From positions 4,042,299 through 4,106,298 of the forward strand of contig CM030935.1 in NCBI GenBank assembly GCA_018136815.1: 64,000 bases of DNA, in the 5' to 3' direction. Positions 1 through 11,274 of the stretch are shown piece by piece. The translations under genes and the position numbers were made by a program. Origin of the DNA: Isochrysis galbana (Eukaryota > Haptophyta > Isochrysidales > Isochrysidaceae). Under the pieces are notes generated by a model, which saw only the letters and a list, made by a program, of their open reading frames with translations, was not told the DNA's origin and made no database searches. Each line of letters opens with the position of its first letter. Positions within the stretch are counted from its first letter, which is position 1.

Positions 1-670
1 CGCCTCAAGGTCATCGAGACACATATTGCACGTCGTCTGGATTACAGAGACCGGTGAGGGAGTCAGCATCATGACGTTAGCAAGCTGTGCTCTGAGTCCG
101 TAACGCACATGCATATCCCAGGCGCACTTGCCCTCATCGTCATGCACCCAGGAGCTTCACTAAGGCGCAGCATATTTTTCCCTCCCGAAGGCTCACCGGG
201 TCAGCATCGACCCACTTGATTCGCAGGCGATTGGCGAGGATGGGCCAGTTAGTAGCTGTGCAAGTCAAAGGACACGTCAGTACCTGTGCCATCGATGCGA
301 GGTGGTGAGCATACGACGAACGAGCCGGTCACGGATCTCAAGAAAGTGCACACACCTCGTCGATGTTGTCCCGAAGTCCTGGCCAGATCCCCTCGGGCTG
401 TCTGAGCAGGTGGAGGCTAAGGTGGATAGCAGAAGTAGCTGAATTCATTGTCAGCACCCTGTCGTTGCAAAAGTAGGCGCGCAGTTCCTCCTCAAAGGCC
501 TCCACCTGCAGCCCTTGTGTGACGTAGCCAGAGTGCACAACGCGCAACAGCTCCTCGTCCAGCTCCTCGGGCGGGGCCATGAAGACCTTGAAGAGCGGGA
601 TCGTTGGCGAGGCAGAAATGCTGTGTGAAAGTTGCTGCTTTGCCGGCCCCGCTCCATCGCCTGCCCTCAT
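1..670 (-). CDS. DegT/DnrJ/EryC1-type PLP-dependent sugar aminotransferase, 5' part
   Basis: Three exons read on the minus strand: 356-670, 197-283 and 1-36, running off the window. Both introns are GT-AG and phase 0, and the joined frame is continuous. Exon 1 (105 aa) has the family's N-terminal IPLFKVFMAPP, the SGYVTQG segment and the NSATSAIHL cofactor-phosphate region. Exon 2 gives LTCTATNWPILANRLRIKWVDADP and exon 3 CNMCLDDLE, both typical of DegT aminotransferases. The family transfers an amino group to a nucleotide-linked keto sugar through PLP bound to a lysine; that lysine lies outside the window. No targeting peptide is obvious, so the compartment is unknown. Substrate cannot be assigned. 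Confidence 0.85.
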
Positions 671-830
671 CGGCCCCGGACCGATAAGGCGGCGCCGCAG
701 CCGGACGCTCCGAGAGTCGCGCGCCGCGTACCCACGCGGGAACGCCGTGATCGAGGGTATATGTAAGTATGTGAAGATTATAGGAGTACGTAAGTACTCC
801 TAACTGAAGAGAAAGAGAGTGTACGAGAAC

Positions 831-1025
831 TGTCAGAGTCGGAGTTTTCTTGTTGTCCTAGTTTAATCCTAGTGCTGAGGGACCGTGCCTCATCGGCAAC
901 GGAGCCCCTACCCCGCGATGGGGGTGTGCGCGGTTGGTGCATGGCTCGTCCGGTGTATGTGGCCAGGGATGCTAGCCAATCAATAAGACCTTCTACAAGC
1001 TACAAGACTACAATTTCTTCAATTT
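831..1025 (+). repeat. Repeat A, copy 1
   Basis: A segment beginning GTTTTCTTGTTGTCCTAG and passing through GTGCTGAGGGACCGTGCC and GGTGCATGGCTCGTCCGG. It recurs in reverse at about 34856-34995 and 49480-49615, and partly at 55800-55870 (plus). At 49.5 kb it lies directly upstream of L1-like reverse-transcriptase sequence in the same orientation, so it may be the leader of that LINE family (inference). Confidence 0.75.
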
Positions 1026-1199
1026 CAATTTCTAACTTGGTACCCCCGCCGAGAGCCGAGAGCCGAGAGACCACTCCATCTTCTACAACACTAGCGCGCT
1101 CGACGGCGCCGTTCTCTTCTCTCTCTTCTCTCTCTTCTCTCTCTTGACTAATCTTATGATTGATTGGTCTCGTGATAAAACCTCGCTTCTTGGCAAAGG

Positions 1200-1425
1200 A
1201 GGCTTGCATGGGCAATTTGCATTTGTAACAATTGGTAGAGACCTCCCAACTACCCTCTGGGGGTGTGGGTTGAAGGCGCACACCTGGGCGCGGCATGAGC
1301 CACTCTCCTTGGCTCGCGACACCACCAGTGGGCTCGACTGCCTTCCGACCGCGATCGCCGCCACCGTTGTTGTCAACTCTCACTTGATCGGCAATAATAA
1401 AACTCCCGTGAGTAAATGCCCCCCT
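1200..1425 (+). repeat. Repeat F, copy 1 (diverged)
   Basis: Shares GCACACCTG, GCGCGGCATGAG, a CCTTCCGACC/CCCTCCGACC block and a terminal CTCNNGTGAGTA with 2850-3110 in the same orientation and order. The two copies are clearly diverged. Origin unknown. Confidence 0.55.
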
Positions 1426-2176
1426 ACCTCAAGAACACCACAGTGCTGAGCGCCTTGATCCAAGCGGTCGAGAAAGAGGGGCTAACCTTCCTGAAAGGCA
1501 ACCGTGAGCGCATGAAGCTCGAGGGGCACCGTCTTCGAAGGCCTGAAGTTCGGTATTTTTCGAAAATTTCGCCGGAGAACCCTCAGTTTTTTTTGCTGAT
1601 CCATCTTACCGGAACCTATAGGGAGCTTATTTAGCCCTACAAGGCATATACGTATACAGCGTATACATGCCAGGCCCCCAAACTGTGTATTATACACAGG
1701 ACACAGGTCGCCGAGGCCGTATACACAGTGTATACACAAGCGCGCGAGCGCACGAGCCGCTCACGCGCAGCGATGGCGCGGCAAGGGCGGCCCGCCTGCC
1801 CCCCCGCCCGTGGCCCGTGGGAGCGCCCCCTCCATCCATTGCCTCCCCGTCCTCCTCTTCTCACTTCCACTTCTTGTGCTTTGTATGAGGAAACAGATTC
1901 GTGAGGAGGTGCTGGAGGAGGTGCCCTTTGCGACAAGTTTTCGCTTCTGTCGTTCGCCTTCTCCACGGATCTCAACAACTGCATGCACATCGACATCGGC
2001 GATGCATGGCGATGTTATGCGGTGTGGCTGCGTGCGTCGAGGGCGAAGGCCCCACCGCAGGATTGGTGGTTGCTCTTTCCGGCGGTAGGGCTTGCGGTGG
2101 AGCTCAAAGAGGGCGTGCGCATAAGTTGGGACGGGCGGCACCAGATGCATTGCTCAGTGTGCATTGCTCAGTGAGC

Positions 2177-2504
2177 ATGCCTGGGGAAGGGGACCATTTG
2201 TACTCCATGTTCGTGTGTGCCAAACGCGACGTGCTCAGGCAGATGAGGCTGCAGGATGCCTTTGTCCGTGCACCCATCCCAAGCCTTGCTGACCTTCCCA
2301 AAGGAACCCGTGTGAGATTGTGAGATTGCCAGGTCTGCAGATGGCAATCTCACGGCCCTGTCACCTCGGGGAGAGATGAACACCACCTCAGGGCAAGTGT
2401 ATGATGTCCTAAATGATGGGACGCTGCACATCAAGCTAGATAGTGGTGGGATCCGCCAGGGTTTCCTTCCCCATGATGTTTGTGTCATGCCTGCTGTTTT
2501 GTGA
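2177..2504 (+). pseudogene. Possible broken coding remnant (two short frames)
   Basis: Two short plus-strand frames read like protein: 2177-2323, ending ADLPKGTRVRL, and 2376-2504, with a stretch GQVYDVLNDGTLHIKLDSGG resembling a small beta-barrel segment. They are separated by a stop and by a perfect 12-bp inverted repeat (2320-2331 against 2342-2353). I do not recognise a family. It could be an old gene or transposon fragment, or chance. Confidence 0.25.
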
Positions 2505-2565
2505 GTGGTGCAAGTGTGCAAGTGTGCTAGCATTGTGCATTCTTAACAAGTTTGTATACTAGTAG

Positions 2566-2641
2566 GGTCGTAGGGTGTCAGCATGGCAAGTCGTTTCTCA
2601 CCTACGGGAATCGAAGCTGCTGGCACCCTATGATCGACCCT
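2566..2641. repeat. Fold-back inverted repeat
   Basis: The left end GGGTCGTAGGGTGTCAGCA is matched by the reverse complement of the right end, which reads GGGTCGATCATAGGGTGCCAGCA, around a 30-40 bp centre. A related half-copy (ATAGGGTGTCAGCATG) lies near 2766. Size and form suit a MITE-like fold-back element. Confidence 0.45.
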
Positions 2642-2849
2642 AACACCTCAAACAAATGATCCCATTGATTGGGTGATGTCTATATTGGTATTAGCACTGC
2701 CCCGTCACCAATTGCATTCTCTAGCCTGTGCACCTGCACCTGTGGATATGCCTATTTTTTGGTGATAGGGTGTCAGCATGCGAGCAAGTGCATCGTGATC
2801 CGTACACCTCCAAAAATCGCGTTGTGGAGCACATGGCTGCCCAACTTCC

Positions 2850-3110
2850 CTCCCCAATGCGAGTGCGAGCGTGCAGGCGCGAACAAGGCCCCCCGAAGAT
2901 GTGGGCCACCCAGGTGCAAGGAGGAACTACTCCAGCATCCGTGAGAAGTGTGGAGGGGTGGCGCACACCTGAGCGCGGCATGAGACTCACTGGTGTGGCC
3001 TCCGAGGTGACGGGCAGGCTCGGCAGCCCTCCGACCGGGGCGGCCGCCACCGTAGTTCTGAGATTCACTAGAAACACGAAAAAAAAACTCTTGTGAGTAG
3101 ATCAGCCCCT
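2850..3110 (+). repeat. Repeat F, copy 2
   Basis: Second member of the diverged direct pair with 1200-1425. It ends with an A-run and CTCTTGTGAGTAG. The rest of 3111-3805 shows no supportable gene. Confidence 0.5.
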
Positions 3111-3805
3111 CCCTTTTACCGTTACAGTGGCGCAGATGCGACAGGCGACAGGTAGTTTTTGCCGCTTTACTTTTTGACGTATTTCCTCTTATTTTTATAT
3201 CCTTAGAAGTTAAAATAGTGTTTGACCGCTCTATCTAGCCCTCGGGCGTCAGTCTGGCGGCCTGTGCGGAGAACTGGCGGGAGATCGAACCGTTCCACAG
3301 GCAGGAGAAGCTTCTCAAAATGCTATTTACTGATGTTCCGGGATCAATCGCGTAAGGGGCGTCAAAGAGGCTTCCATCACCGCCTTTTTATCGTTTTCTA
3401 CGTGTTTCCCCCGGTGAACCTGGAGAACGATACCCCCGCCCCCTGAGCATGGTGTCTTTGTAACCTGAGATTAATCAGATTGAGGAGATCGTGAGAATGT
3501 TGACGAAGACTGAGAGCTTGCGCGACTCCGCGCGCAGGTGCCGTGCGGGGGGACGCAGGGGGTCGGGGGAGATGGAGATGGGTGACGGCGGCACACGTCT
3601 CTGACGAGGCGCTGCTGATGCGCGCATCAGCCCTCGCGGGCGCCCCCCTCGCGCAGACCGACCGATCTCGCCGCCTTCGCTGTCAGTCTCAGTGCGCCCG
3701 CCACCCGCGATTTGACCCATGAGAAAATCTCACCCCGATCGTCGTCGGCCCACGCGCAGTCCGATCGTAGCCTCGTTGGAGAGAACCCAGTCCCCCCCGA
3801 CAGTC

Positions 3806-4305
3806 ATGCTGAGCCTCTTCCTCCTTGCGTCCTCCGGCTTCAACGCCCCCATGCGCCCGGCAGTCGTGGTACGCAAGCTCAGCGCGTCCTACCCAGCATG
3901 AGAGCGATCCTGTACTAGCGTGCTTCTCTCACCAAGTCGCTCCTCCCCCACGTTGTACAGGGCCACAACTCGCCCATCATGATGTCGCGCTTCAACGGCC
4001 AGATCTGGGGCATTGATGCCAAGATAGCCGTCTTCGAGGAGTGGGACCCGGAACAGCCCCGCACCTACGACAACTTCAACCCGTTCGAGCGCAACGAGGA
4101 CGGCGCACAGTGCGACACCAACGGATGCTACCCGGGGTCATCGCGCGGATACCAGCCGCCGAATCGCCCTGACACCTCGTGGGCCATCATGCAGGAGGAG
4201 CAGAAGCGGATGGAGGCCATCAAGGCCAATCCGAAGTACAGCATCACTGGACGCCCTGGTAACTACCACATGAAGTGGCAGGACAACCTCGGCGCCCCCC
4301 CGTAA
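3806..4305 (+). CDS. Small plastid-targeted protein, family unknown (135 aa)
   Basis: Two exons, 3806-3868 and 3961-4305, joined across a 92-bp GT-AG intron in phase 0. The start gives MLSLFLLASSG, a short signal-peptide core, then FNAPMRPAVV, matching the phenylalanine-led motif that routes proteins across the membranes of red secondary plastids. The mature part is rich in Asn, Pro, Trp and Tyr, has one Cys pair (CDTNGC) and no transmembrane segment. I do not recognise it. A peripheral photosystem or antenna subunit is one possibility, from size and composition only. An unspliced reading beginning at the later ATG (3979) would lose the targeting sequence. Confidence 0.75.
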
Positions 4306-4967
4306 AACGATTCTGATGCTCATGATGCTCGTCCTCAACTTGTCGGACATCAGTGTACTCAATCCATCGGTGTTTGGGCGATGAGCCAACACGCTTCCCT
4401 GCTATTGACATCGGAAAGGTATGACGTTCAAATAACTGAGTAAGCAATGAGCTCCGCGCATACGATCGGAACGCCCGACCTGTTCATGGTGCCATGGTCC
4501 CGTCTTGTGCTTCTTCACCGTATTTCTTCTTTCACGTGGATGCTAAAGGCAATGCTCATGGTTACGTCGGCTATGATTCCCCCGTGCTGCTCCGTCTCTT
4601 CAAGTGGTTTCCCCTGAGAGAAGAGGTGCCATGTACCGTACCGCGTACTTTTCGTGCACGTGCCTGTATGTGTTCTTTACTATTTCTCTGAAGATGCATG
4701 TGCATGTGTCATGTGCGTGAGGGCACAAGGGATGATTGAAAAACCCTGCTGGACGTTGGAGTTGTTCGATGGTTAATTCAACGGCCTGCCTTAACCAGAA
4801 CGTGTGTGCAACACAGCGTACGCGAGGTAAACCTCCAAAGTTATGAAAGGCGTTGGGTCCCCTTATCCCTTATTGTGGCGTAAGGCGCGAGCGCTTTTCC
4901 TGATAGGGCGGTCGGTCAAAAACGAGGCTTTTAACTTCTAAGGGTGAAAATTCACAAAGTCAAGATT
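4306..4967. other. Intergenic, nothing recognised
   Basis: 3' flank of the plastid gene up to the candidate Harbinger end. I see no gene, RNA or repeat that I can support. Confidence 0.5.
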
Positions 4968-5314
4968 CGAGGGATTTTGCAGAGCTGAAACTCTGCTTGA
5001 AAGATGGTTGGAAGAGCGCACGGAGTTTCAACAATGGCGCCAACGCGAGAAAAACCCGTTGGTTTGGTTCGACTCCCCTGCAGTGAAAGAAACTCCGCAC
5101 GGTGGTTTACGAGATGGCCGCTGCGACGGTGCGAGCGTGGCACTTCCCTCTCGCCCCCCGCGCCCTCTCGTCCTCTTGCTTGATCGGTGCCGCGCCTGCG
5201 CCACCTCGGCTGCAGCCCGCCCGGGCATCCCCACGCCCCACGTCCGCGACCCATGCCCCATGCCTTCCCCTCAGCCCCTTGGTTGGGCTTACGTTGCGAG
5301 CTTCCTCACACGCC

Positions 5315-8300
5315 ATGACGGTAACGACCTGTGACTCTTGCAAAAAAAAAACCTTTTAATTTTCTCGCCACGCGCGCGGCTACGGGGTTGTCTATTGTAG
5401 CCACGCCCAGATCCCTTCCTCTCCTCTCACTTCCCGCCTTGCGGCAACTCCCCTCGTGCTCTACATAGGGGCCCGGGTCGTGGGGGGGCTGGGTCGGGCG
5501 GGGTGCACCGGCCCTCAGTGGTCTGTCCTCGCCTTCCTCCTGTGCCTCTGGGTGGCCGGTTTCTTGCTGCTGTGGTGTAGGTGTCGTGCCGTTGCTGAGG
5601 TGCCTCGTGCTCGTGAGTTGTTCTTCTTCGTGGGTGGTTCTTTCAGGGAGGGTGGGGGAGGGGAGGGTGTGCCTCGACCTCAGGCGAGCCTTTCGGCGAG
5701 GCCAATCGCTTCCGCCACAAGGCCGAGGTTGTCGCCCAATCTTAGTTTACCTTTGTTGTCTTCTGTAAATATCGGGGCGCTGAGCTCCGCTGACCTTTAT
5801 ATTTTAGGTTTTCTACCCTGGGCCGCCGTGCGAGTGCGCATCGGGCGACAGGTTTTCGACGGTGTTAGGCCCCTCACCAGGGTGGTGAATCTTAAGAGCG
5901 TGGATTCTAAGACCGGTATGTAGTGGTAATCATATGATTCGAACTCTATTCTGTAGAAGTCTCTTATTATATATCTCCAGGCTATGATATAGAGGGTTTT
6001 TAGGCTGTCGGGGGTGGTCGCGTCCGGGTATGCGAATAGCCTATCCTTAGTTTTCTGCCCATGTGACCTATTCGTTTTCGGAGTGTAGTTAGCGATCGCA
6101 TCTATGGTGTCGAAGATTTTTCTTGTCGCAGGGCACCATGCCAGGTGGCATGAGTCCTCTTGATGTTGATTGCACATTCTGCACTTGTTGGTTGTGGCTG
6201 TCGCGAATCTGTTTCTGGTACCTATCCTCCTGTGGGTGATGTGTTTGAAGTGCGGGTGTTTGTCCGCGTGCTTCAACAGCGGCAAGGTGTACAGCCTGGC
6301 TATGTGTTTCCAGTTGTCTTTCGAGATGTCTAGGCGCTTTTCCCAAGCTATTTTGGCCGTTTGCGGGTTGTTTAGTCTTGTCACCTTGAGCGCGGCTTTC
6401 GTTATGTCGGAAACCGTGATTGCGTCGAGTGCGATTTTTCCTTTTTGTATGGCGTACTCGTCGGCCAGCGGGTATTCCATGTATTTTGGCCCTTTGTATC
6501 CGTTCTCCCATCGGGCCGGGGGGTGGTACCGTTGTGTTTCTTCGGCGTTCACTACGCCGCCGGTGTCGGAGACCTCCCCGAGGTAATCGGTGTCTGTGTG
6601 GATCCATATGTTATTAAGTTTTTTGATGTGTTTATTGTCCTCTGAGGCCCTAATCTCTTCGCGTTCTGTCTCTCTCGGCTCTTGGCTGGAGTCTTTGCCC
6701 TTCTGGCAGGTCCTCTCGCCGGGGACGGGTAGCGGGCGTTCCGCTGACTTGCCTAGTATTTGCCGCGCGTGGTCAACCACGGCGTCCCATGAGTCTAGGA
6801 ACTCTGTTTTGCGGATCGCTCGGCCCTCGTGTACGAAGATCTCTGGGAGGTGTGCGACATATGCCGAGCATTCCTCTCTACTATAGGGCGTCGTGAAGGC
6901 ATCGTCTTTGAACACGTTGTGGATTACGGTCGTGTGCAAGGTCTCCCACATTCGCGCCCATGCGGCGCGAATCGTGGGGGGGGAGAAGTGTGGGTTGTGC
7001 CATATGGGTTGCGAGAGCGCGCCTTCGCGCGTGAGCCACGAGGGTTGGATGTTTAGGTCTCGGAAGTTTATCAGGGCCTCTTTCCAGAAGGTCGGGAGTG
7101 CTGGGTTGCCTCTGAGGCTTCCCGTAAGTGTTTTTATTGGTATCGTGGAGAGGACAGCGCCCCTCCCCAGCCCGGTGCGACAGAACCATGCGTCCAGCGC
7201 GTGCTTCCAGATCGCTTTGCGTGCGTTTAGGTAGTTTAGGATCCATTTGGCTTGGAGGGCCTTGACATGAGTCGGCCAGTGTATGAGCCCTAGCCCCAAT
7301 GTCCTGGTCGCGCTTTTTGCGTGGTGTGTGGCGTAGTGTGGGTGAGCGATCCATTTGCTCTGCTTTTGGGTGTATGGGCTCGTCCAGAGGACCGCATCCG
7401 CGGCCCTCTGTATCCGCGTGTGAAACCATTTAGGGGCGGCCAGAGTCTGTAGCCAATATCTCGGTGTTCCGTAAATAATGAAGTTTACTATGGCGGCTCT
7501 CCCAAATATCGACATATGTCCGGTGGCCGGCGCTAGTTTGGTAACTTTCTCGTCGATTTTGTCTGCTAGCTTCGCCCAGAAGGGTTTGAGCGCCTCCGGC
7601 GCTCCTAGTGGCACGCCTAATATCGTTAGGTATTCGCTATTTTTTATCCAGTTGTACTTTCGCATGTCCCACGGGGGTTTGCGGGTCCTTTGCCCTCCCA
7701 TCCGGAGTCCTTGGAACTTGCTTTCGTTCGTTTTCCCCCCCGTGGCTTTTTCATGTAGTTGTACCCAGTACAGGGATTTTTTCATGCTTTTATAGTCCCT
7801 GGCTATTAGCGCCGTGTCGTCTGCGAACTGGCTAATCTTCAGATTGTATCCATTGAGGTCTATTCCCGCTATGTCTTCGTCCCTGTTTATGGCCCGGGTG
7901 AGTGCCTCCGTCGTGAGTAGGAAGGTGAGCGGGGATAACGGGCATCCTTGCGGCATGCCGCTTCCCACAGTAAAGGGATAGCTCCTTCCCCCGTTGGTTT
8001 TAATCGTCCTTACCGGTCGGGCGTTCTCGCTAGTGAGCGCTTTGGCGAGTGATTGGAAGTTCGGGCCAAAGTTGAGGAGTTCGAGGGCCAAGTGGTAGAA
8101 CTCCCAACTGACTCTATCGAACGCTTTTTCCCAATCAAGGGCTAGTATTAGGCGCTCAGGGTGATTTTCGAGGCTTGTGCCAGTCCGTCTGCCTCTACCA
8201 CGAGGTGAGCCGCTACGTCTTGGAGGGCCTCGTAGAGCGCCTTTCGTGACGCGGTGCCCTTTTTGTTGAGTTTGGCTTCGATGGCCTCGATCTTGATTTG

Positions 8301-10602
8301 CACCGCAACGTCGACTTGGTGGATGCGGATTGTAGTTTGGAGTCCATAACGGGCTTGGAACTGTTGGGCGCAATCTTCGTTGACGGCGATATGCCATGGG
8401 CCCCTAGAGGAGCGGGCCCAGAAGTCGGGCTCAGGGTCGACGCCCTCGAGCTCGAGGAGAAGTTCGACGATGGCCGCGTAGACCGTCGTGTCGTGGAAGA
8501 CGAGGTCGTCTGCTTGTTGGAACGACAAGTCGTAAATGGCGTCTGTATCTGCTTGTTGTTCTTCACCCTCTGAGTCTGGCTCCTGAGGGTCGGGTGTGGG
8601 CGGTGGGGTGGTTAGCGTTGCCGAGGGAGGTTGCTGGAGGGGTGGAGGGGGTCCTGCTCTTGTGCGTCGTCTGGGCGTCATGTCTGTCATTCCTACTCTG
8701 TGCTGCCAGAGTGGTGTGTACCCATACGTAGTGTTGCTATCTGTCAAAGTGTTGTGCCCATAAGGGCCACCCGGCCATGGGCCACGCCGCCGAGGCGGCG
8801 CGGCCCTGGCCAGGGTGAGAGGGGCCTCTGCCATAAGGCACGCCCAGTGGAGTGTTGGCCTTGCCCGCCCGATGCTGTCCACCTGTGGTCTGCAGTCTGC
8901 TGTCTCCCATGGGGGAGGCCAGCATGGCTGCTGTGGTTGCTGTGGCCGGAGCCACGGGCCGTGTGGTGCGACCCGGGTCGCACGCACCTGCTCGGCCTCC
9001 GAGGGTGGACGCGGTCGCTTCGCCAGCGACTGGTCCGCGGGGGTGTGGGGGCCGCCCTCGGCGGGGGGCCCGGAGGAGAGGGGAGTCACGCCGGCGCGCT
9101 CCATCGCGTCTAACTATAAAGTTAGTTGACCTGTGACTCTTGCATGCATGTAGCATATTGGGCCGTGGGCGGGCGAGCCCGCGTCGAGGGACACACATGC
9201 GGGCGACCCCCCCGAAACACTGCGCCGCCCTCGTTCAGCGCACGCACTAACACCTCCCCCCTCCTTCCCTATCCCGCAGGAGAAGGAGAAGGAATCGACA
9301 ACAAGGGGCCCATCCTTCCGCTGGAGTATTCCGCGGAGGGTGGCATTGCTCCGGCAAGTGTCTGACGCCGGCGCGTTGGCCTTCAACACCTTCAAGGATG
9401 GCAAGAAGAGCGACTCGGCCGACGGCGTCATCACCCAGAAGCAGGTGTGGACGAACCCGGACAATGGCATCCTAACGCTCCTCATGAAGGCCGACGTAAT
9501 GAAGGACCTCGAGCAGCCGCTTCCGGCCTACGGCTCGGTCATCGCTTCTGTAAAGAATTGGGTCTCGGTGAGCGTAGAACTTCCCTTTGCCTCCCCTCCC
9601 GCGCCGCAGTACCGCGCTACACCATTGATCTTTTCTTGCCCTTGCGACTTACGATGCGTTGCGCGCAGGCACTCAAGCACTTGTACACGCCGGGCATGGA
9701 GCAGCGTGAGCCCGTGGACATCGATGACCCGGTGGACACCACGGACACCAAGTCCGAGAAGCCGCTGAGCGAGTACGAGGAGTTGATCATCGAGGTGCAC
9801 GAGCTCATACAGGAGGCCGACGAGCTGAAGTGCAAGCGAAAGGCAGACAAGGACGCTGCGCGTGAGGCAAGTAGTGCGCAGGATCGCGCAGCACGCGCCG
9901 CGTACAAAAAGTTGACCGATGAGGAACTGAAGGTGTGGCACGCGCGCGCAGCACCCCGGGCCCAAATGCACATTCACACCTGCCACACACCGCCCCTAAG
10001 CGGCACAGGCCGCGGAGCGTTCTGGCACAGGTGCGCGGTCCAGTCCGCCGGCGAGCACGGCGGCCAGTGATGACACGTTGCCCGACCGCATCGAGCTAGA
10101 GTTCTATCTCCTCAACTACATGGAGGAGGAAATGTGCCAGCTGTGTCTCGATGTCGACGACCTCCGCAAGGACGCATCGAAATGGCCGACGGGCTTCAAG
10201 GTGGAGGGACCCGACGACGACAACAAGTACCACTTTGTGCGTGTGGCGGCGAGCAAGAAGAAGGCGAGAGGCATGGCGCAAACGGCACAACAGACGCGTG
10301 ACATGTTTGCCGAGTTCCTCAAGGCGCAGCAAGAAGAAACTCTCATGTCGCGTGCGGGCGACGCTCGGCGAGCGCAGATTGACACGGAGCGCCTCGCTCT
10401 GGATGCCAGGCGTTTTGAGCACGAGGCGAAGATGCAAGAAGCGCAGTTGCAACTGAAGACCCTCCATGAAGAGCGGCAAGCCAAAGCCGATGAGGAGCGC
10501 AGCAAGCAAATGGCGGAGATGCAAGCAGCCATGATGGGCGCCATGGCCATGCAATCCAAGATGATGGAGTTTGTTTCAAAAGCCATGGACAAACTTGGTT
10601 AG
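5315..10602 (+). CDS. Harbinger-associated accessory protein (Myb/SANT-like plus coiled coil)
   Basis: Exons 9280-9567, 9669-9932 and 10009-10602 join in phase 0 with GT-AG introns. A two-codon first exon ATG-ACG at 5315-5320, followed by GTAACG, fits the frame and would give about 383 aa, but it is inferred. The N-terminal part, with FRW and RRVALLRQV spacing, suggests a helix-turn-helix Myb/SANT-like domain. The middle is acidic and the last 120 residues form a strong coiled coil rich in Gln, Lys, Glu and Met. Harbinger elements commonly encode such a DNA-binding partner that helps nuclear import and target binding. If exon 1 is right, a LINE splits intron 1. Alternative: an unrelated host coiled-coil protein. 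Confidence 0.5.
5797..8160 (-). pseudogene. LINE ORF2 remnant: reverse transcriptase palm to C-terminal zinc knuckle
   Basis: Open for about 790 codons. It begins inside the RT with LALDWEKAFDRVSW (catalytic motif A), then GMPQGCPLSPL (motif B) and QFADDTALI (motif C, the D-D pair), followed by thumb and a long C-terminal region. A cysteine/histidine cluster, CRMC then CHLAWC, resembles the CCHC knuckle of L1-type ORF2. In the family this enzyme copies its RNA at a nicked target. The endonuclease and RT fingers are absent, so it is broken at the 5' side although the remaining frame has no stop. A separate frame continues upstream to 8397 but is out of frame with ORF1. Confidence 0.9.
8148..9104 (-). 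CDS. LINE ORF1 (RNA-binding/nucleocapsid-like), C-terminally truncated
   Basis: ATG at 9104 gives 318 codons. The first 190 residues are Pro- and Arg-rich and disordered (LAKRPRPPSEAEQ, RAAPPRRRGPWPGG). An acidic patch follows, then an ordered segment VYAAIVELLLELEGVDPEPDFWARS. The same protein recurs at 60.8-61.6 kb with matching start and middle, which supports real coding. No RRM or zinc knuckle is visible. The frame runs into ORF2 sequence at the deletion point and stops at 8148. By position it is the ORF1 protein of the LINE. Confidence 0.75.
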   Translation of the reverse strand: MERAGVTPLSSGPPAEGGPHTPADQSLAKRPRPPSEAEQVRATRVAPHGPWLRPQQPQQPCWPPPWETADCRPQVDSIGRARPTLHWACLMAEAPLTLARAAPPRRRGPWPGGPYGHNTLTDSNTTYGYTPLWQHRVGMTDMTPRRRTRAGPPPPLQQPPSATLTTPPPTPDPQEPDSEGEEQQADTDAIYDLSFQQADDLVFHDTTVYAAIVELLLELEGVDPEPDFWARSSRGPWHIAVNEDCAQQFQARYGLQTTIRIHQVDVAVQIKIEAIEAKLNKKGTASRKALYEALQDVAAHLVVEADGLAQASKITLSA

Positions 10603-11274
10603 GTGCGGGTTAGCTGAGTTGTTGCTGTGTTGCAAATTGTAGTTGGTAGTTGGTACGACAACTCCCGCTTTGCGCCCTAGTTCCCATTTCCCTCACGCAC
10701 TCGCTCGAGTGAGAGAGAGGGGGGGGGGTGCGGTGTTCATTGTTGTTCTGCGTTTGCTAAGGGCATCGGTGAGTTTCAACGGTTGATTCATTCAGATTCA
10801 TTGTGCTTTTGAATCTAGCTAGAGCTGGCGCAGCTACGCGATTCGTTAACTTAACTTGGCTGCGGGGGGGGGGGGGGGCAAGGGGTCTCGGTCCCCCTAG
10901 TTAGGAGTTGGGGCTGCTAGCACGCAGCTCGCTGCAAGGTTGCCGAATGGCAGATGGCGAGCTCGCTCTCGTATGCCCGCCTACTGCCCGTCCTACGACG
11001 ACTCTACAGACATCCAGTTAGAATCTAGAGCATGCCGAGAAGCTTGCGCTTGCAAGGCTCCGGCCCGTTAAACAGTACGTGTGGTGCAGATTGAAGGGCG
11101 CGAAAGGCGCACAGGGGCGGGCAGAGGAAGGAGGGAGGGCAGGGGGGGTTGGGGTTCTTCCGTGAAGGCCCCCAAACGTCCCACTCTGGCAACTCATTTT
11201 CACGCTTGTGTTGAAACCGAACAAGTGAAGAAGCAGTAGCTTGTAAACATAAGTGACATGACAAGCATTATATG
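10603..11274. other. Gap between the two convergent Harbinger genes
   Basis: Holds two poly-G runs (about 10721-10730 and 10866-10878) and two minus-strand short frames without coding signs. The gap presumably carries both 3' UTRs. Confidence 0.5.

Larger units (their letters stand above)
671..2170. other. Gene-poor stretch with repeats
   Basis: No supportable gene. It holds a copy of repeat A (about 831-1025), a TCTTCTCTC microsatellite (about 1111-1145), repeat F (about 1200-1425, related to 2850-3110) and a cluster of GTATAC palindromes (about 1650-1740). Open frames here lack coding character. Confidence 0.5.
5343..9127 (-). mobile_element. L1-like LINE, internally deleted, with 17-bp TSD
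   Basis: Flanked by direct copies of GACCTGTGACTCTTGCA at 5326-5342 and 9128-9144. Sense is minus. The 5' end is the perfect hairpin CTAACT-TTAT-AGTTAG (9110-9125), then ACGCG and the ORF1 start ATGGAGCGC. The 3' end reads ATTAAAAGG followed by a run of about nine T. ORF1 is joined directly to the middle of the reverse-transcriptase domain near 8160, so the ORF1 C-terminus, any endonuclease and the RT N-terminus are missing. The copy cannot be autonomous. Confidence 0.9.

Noticed and set aside
3979-4305. Starting the plastid protein at ATG 3979
   Set aside because: The spliced form gives a targeting peptide and good splice sites; the later start would lose them.
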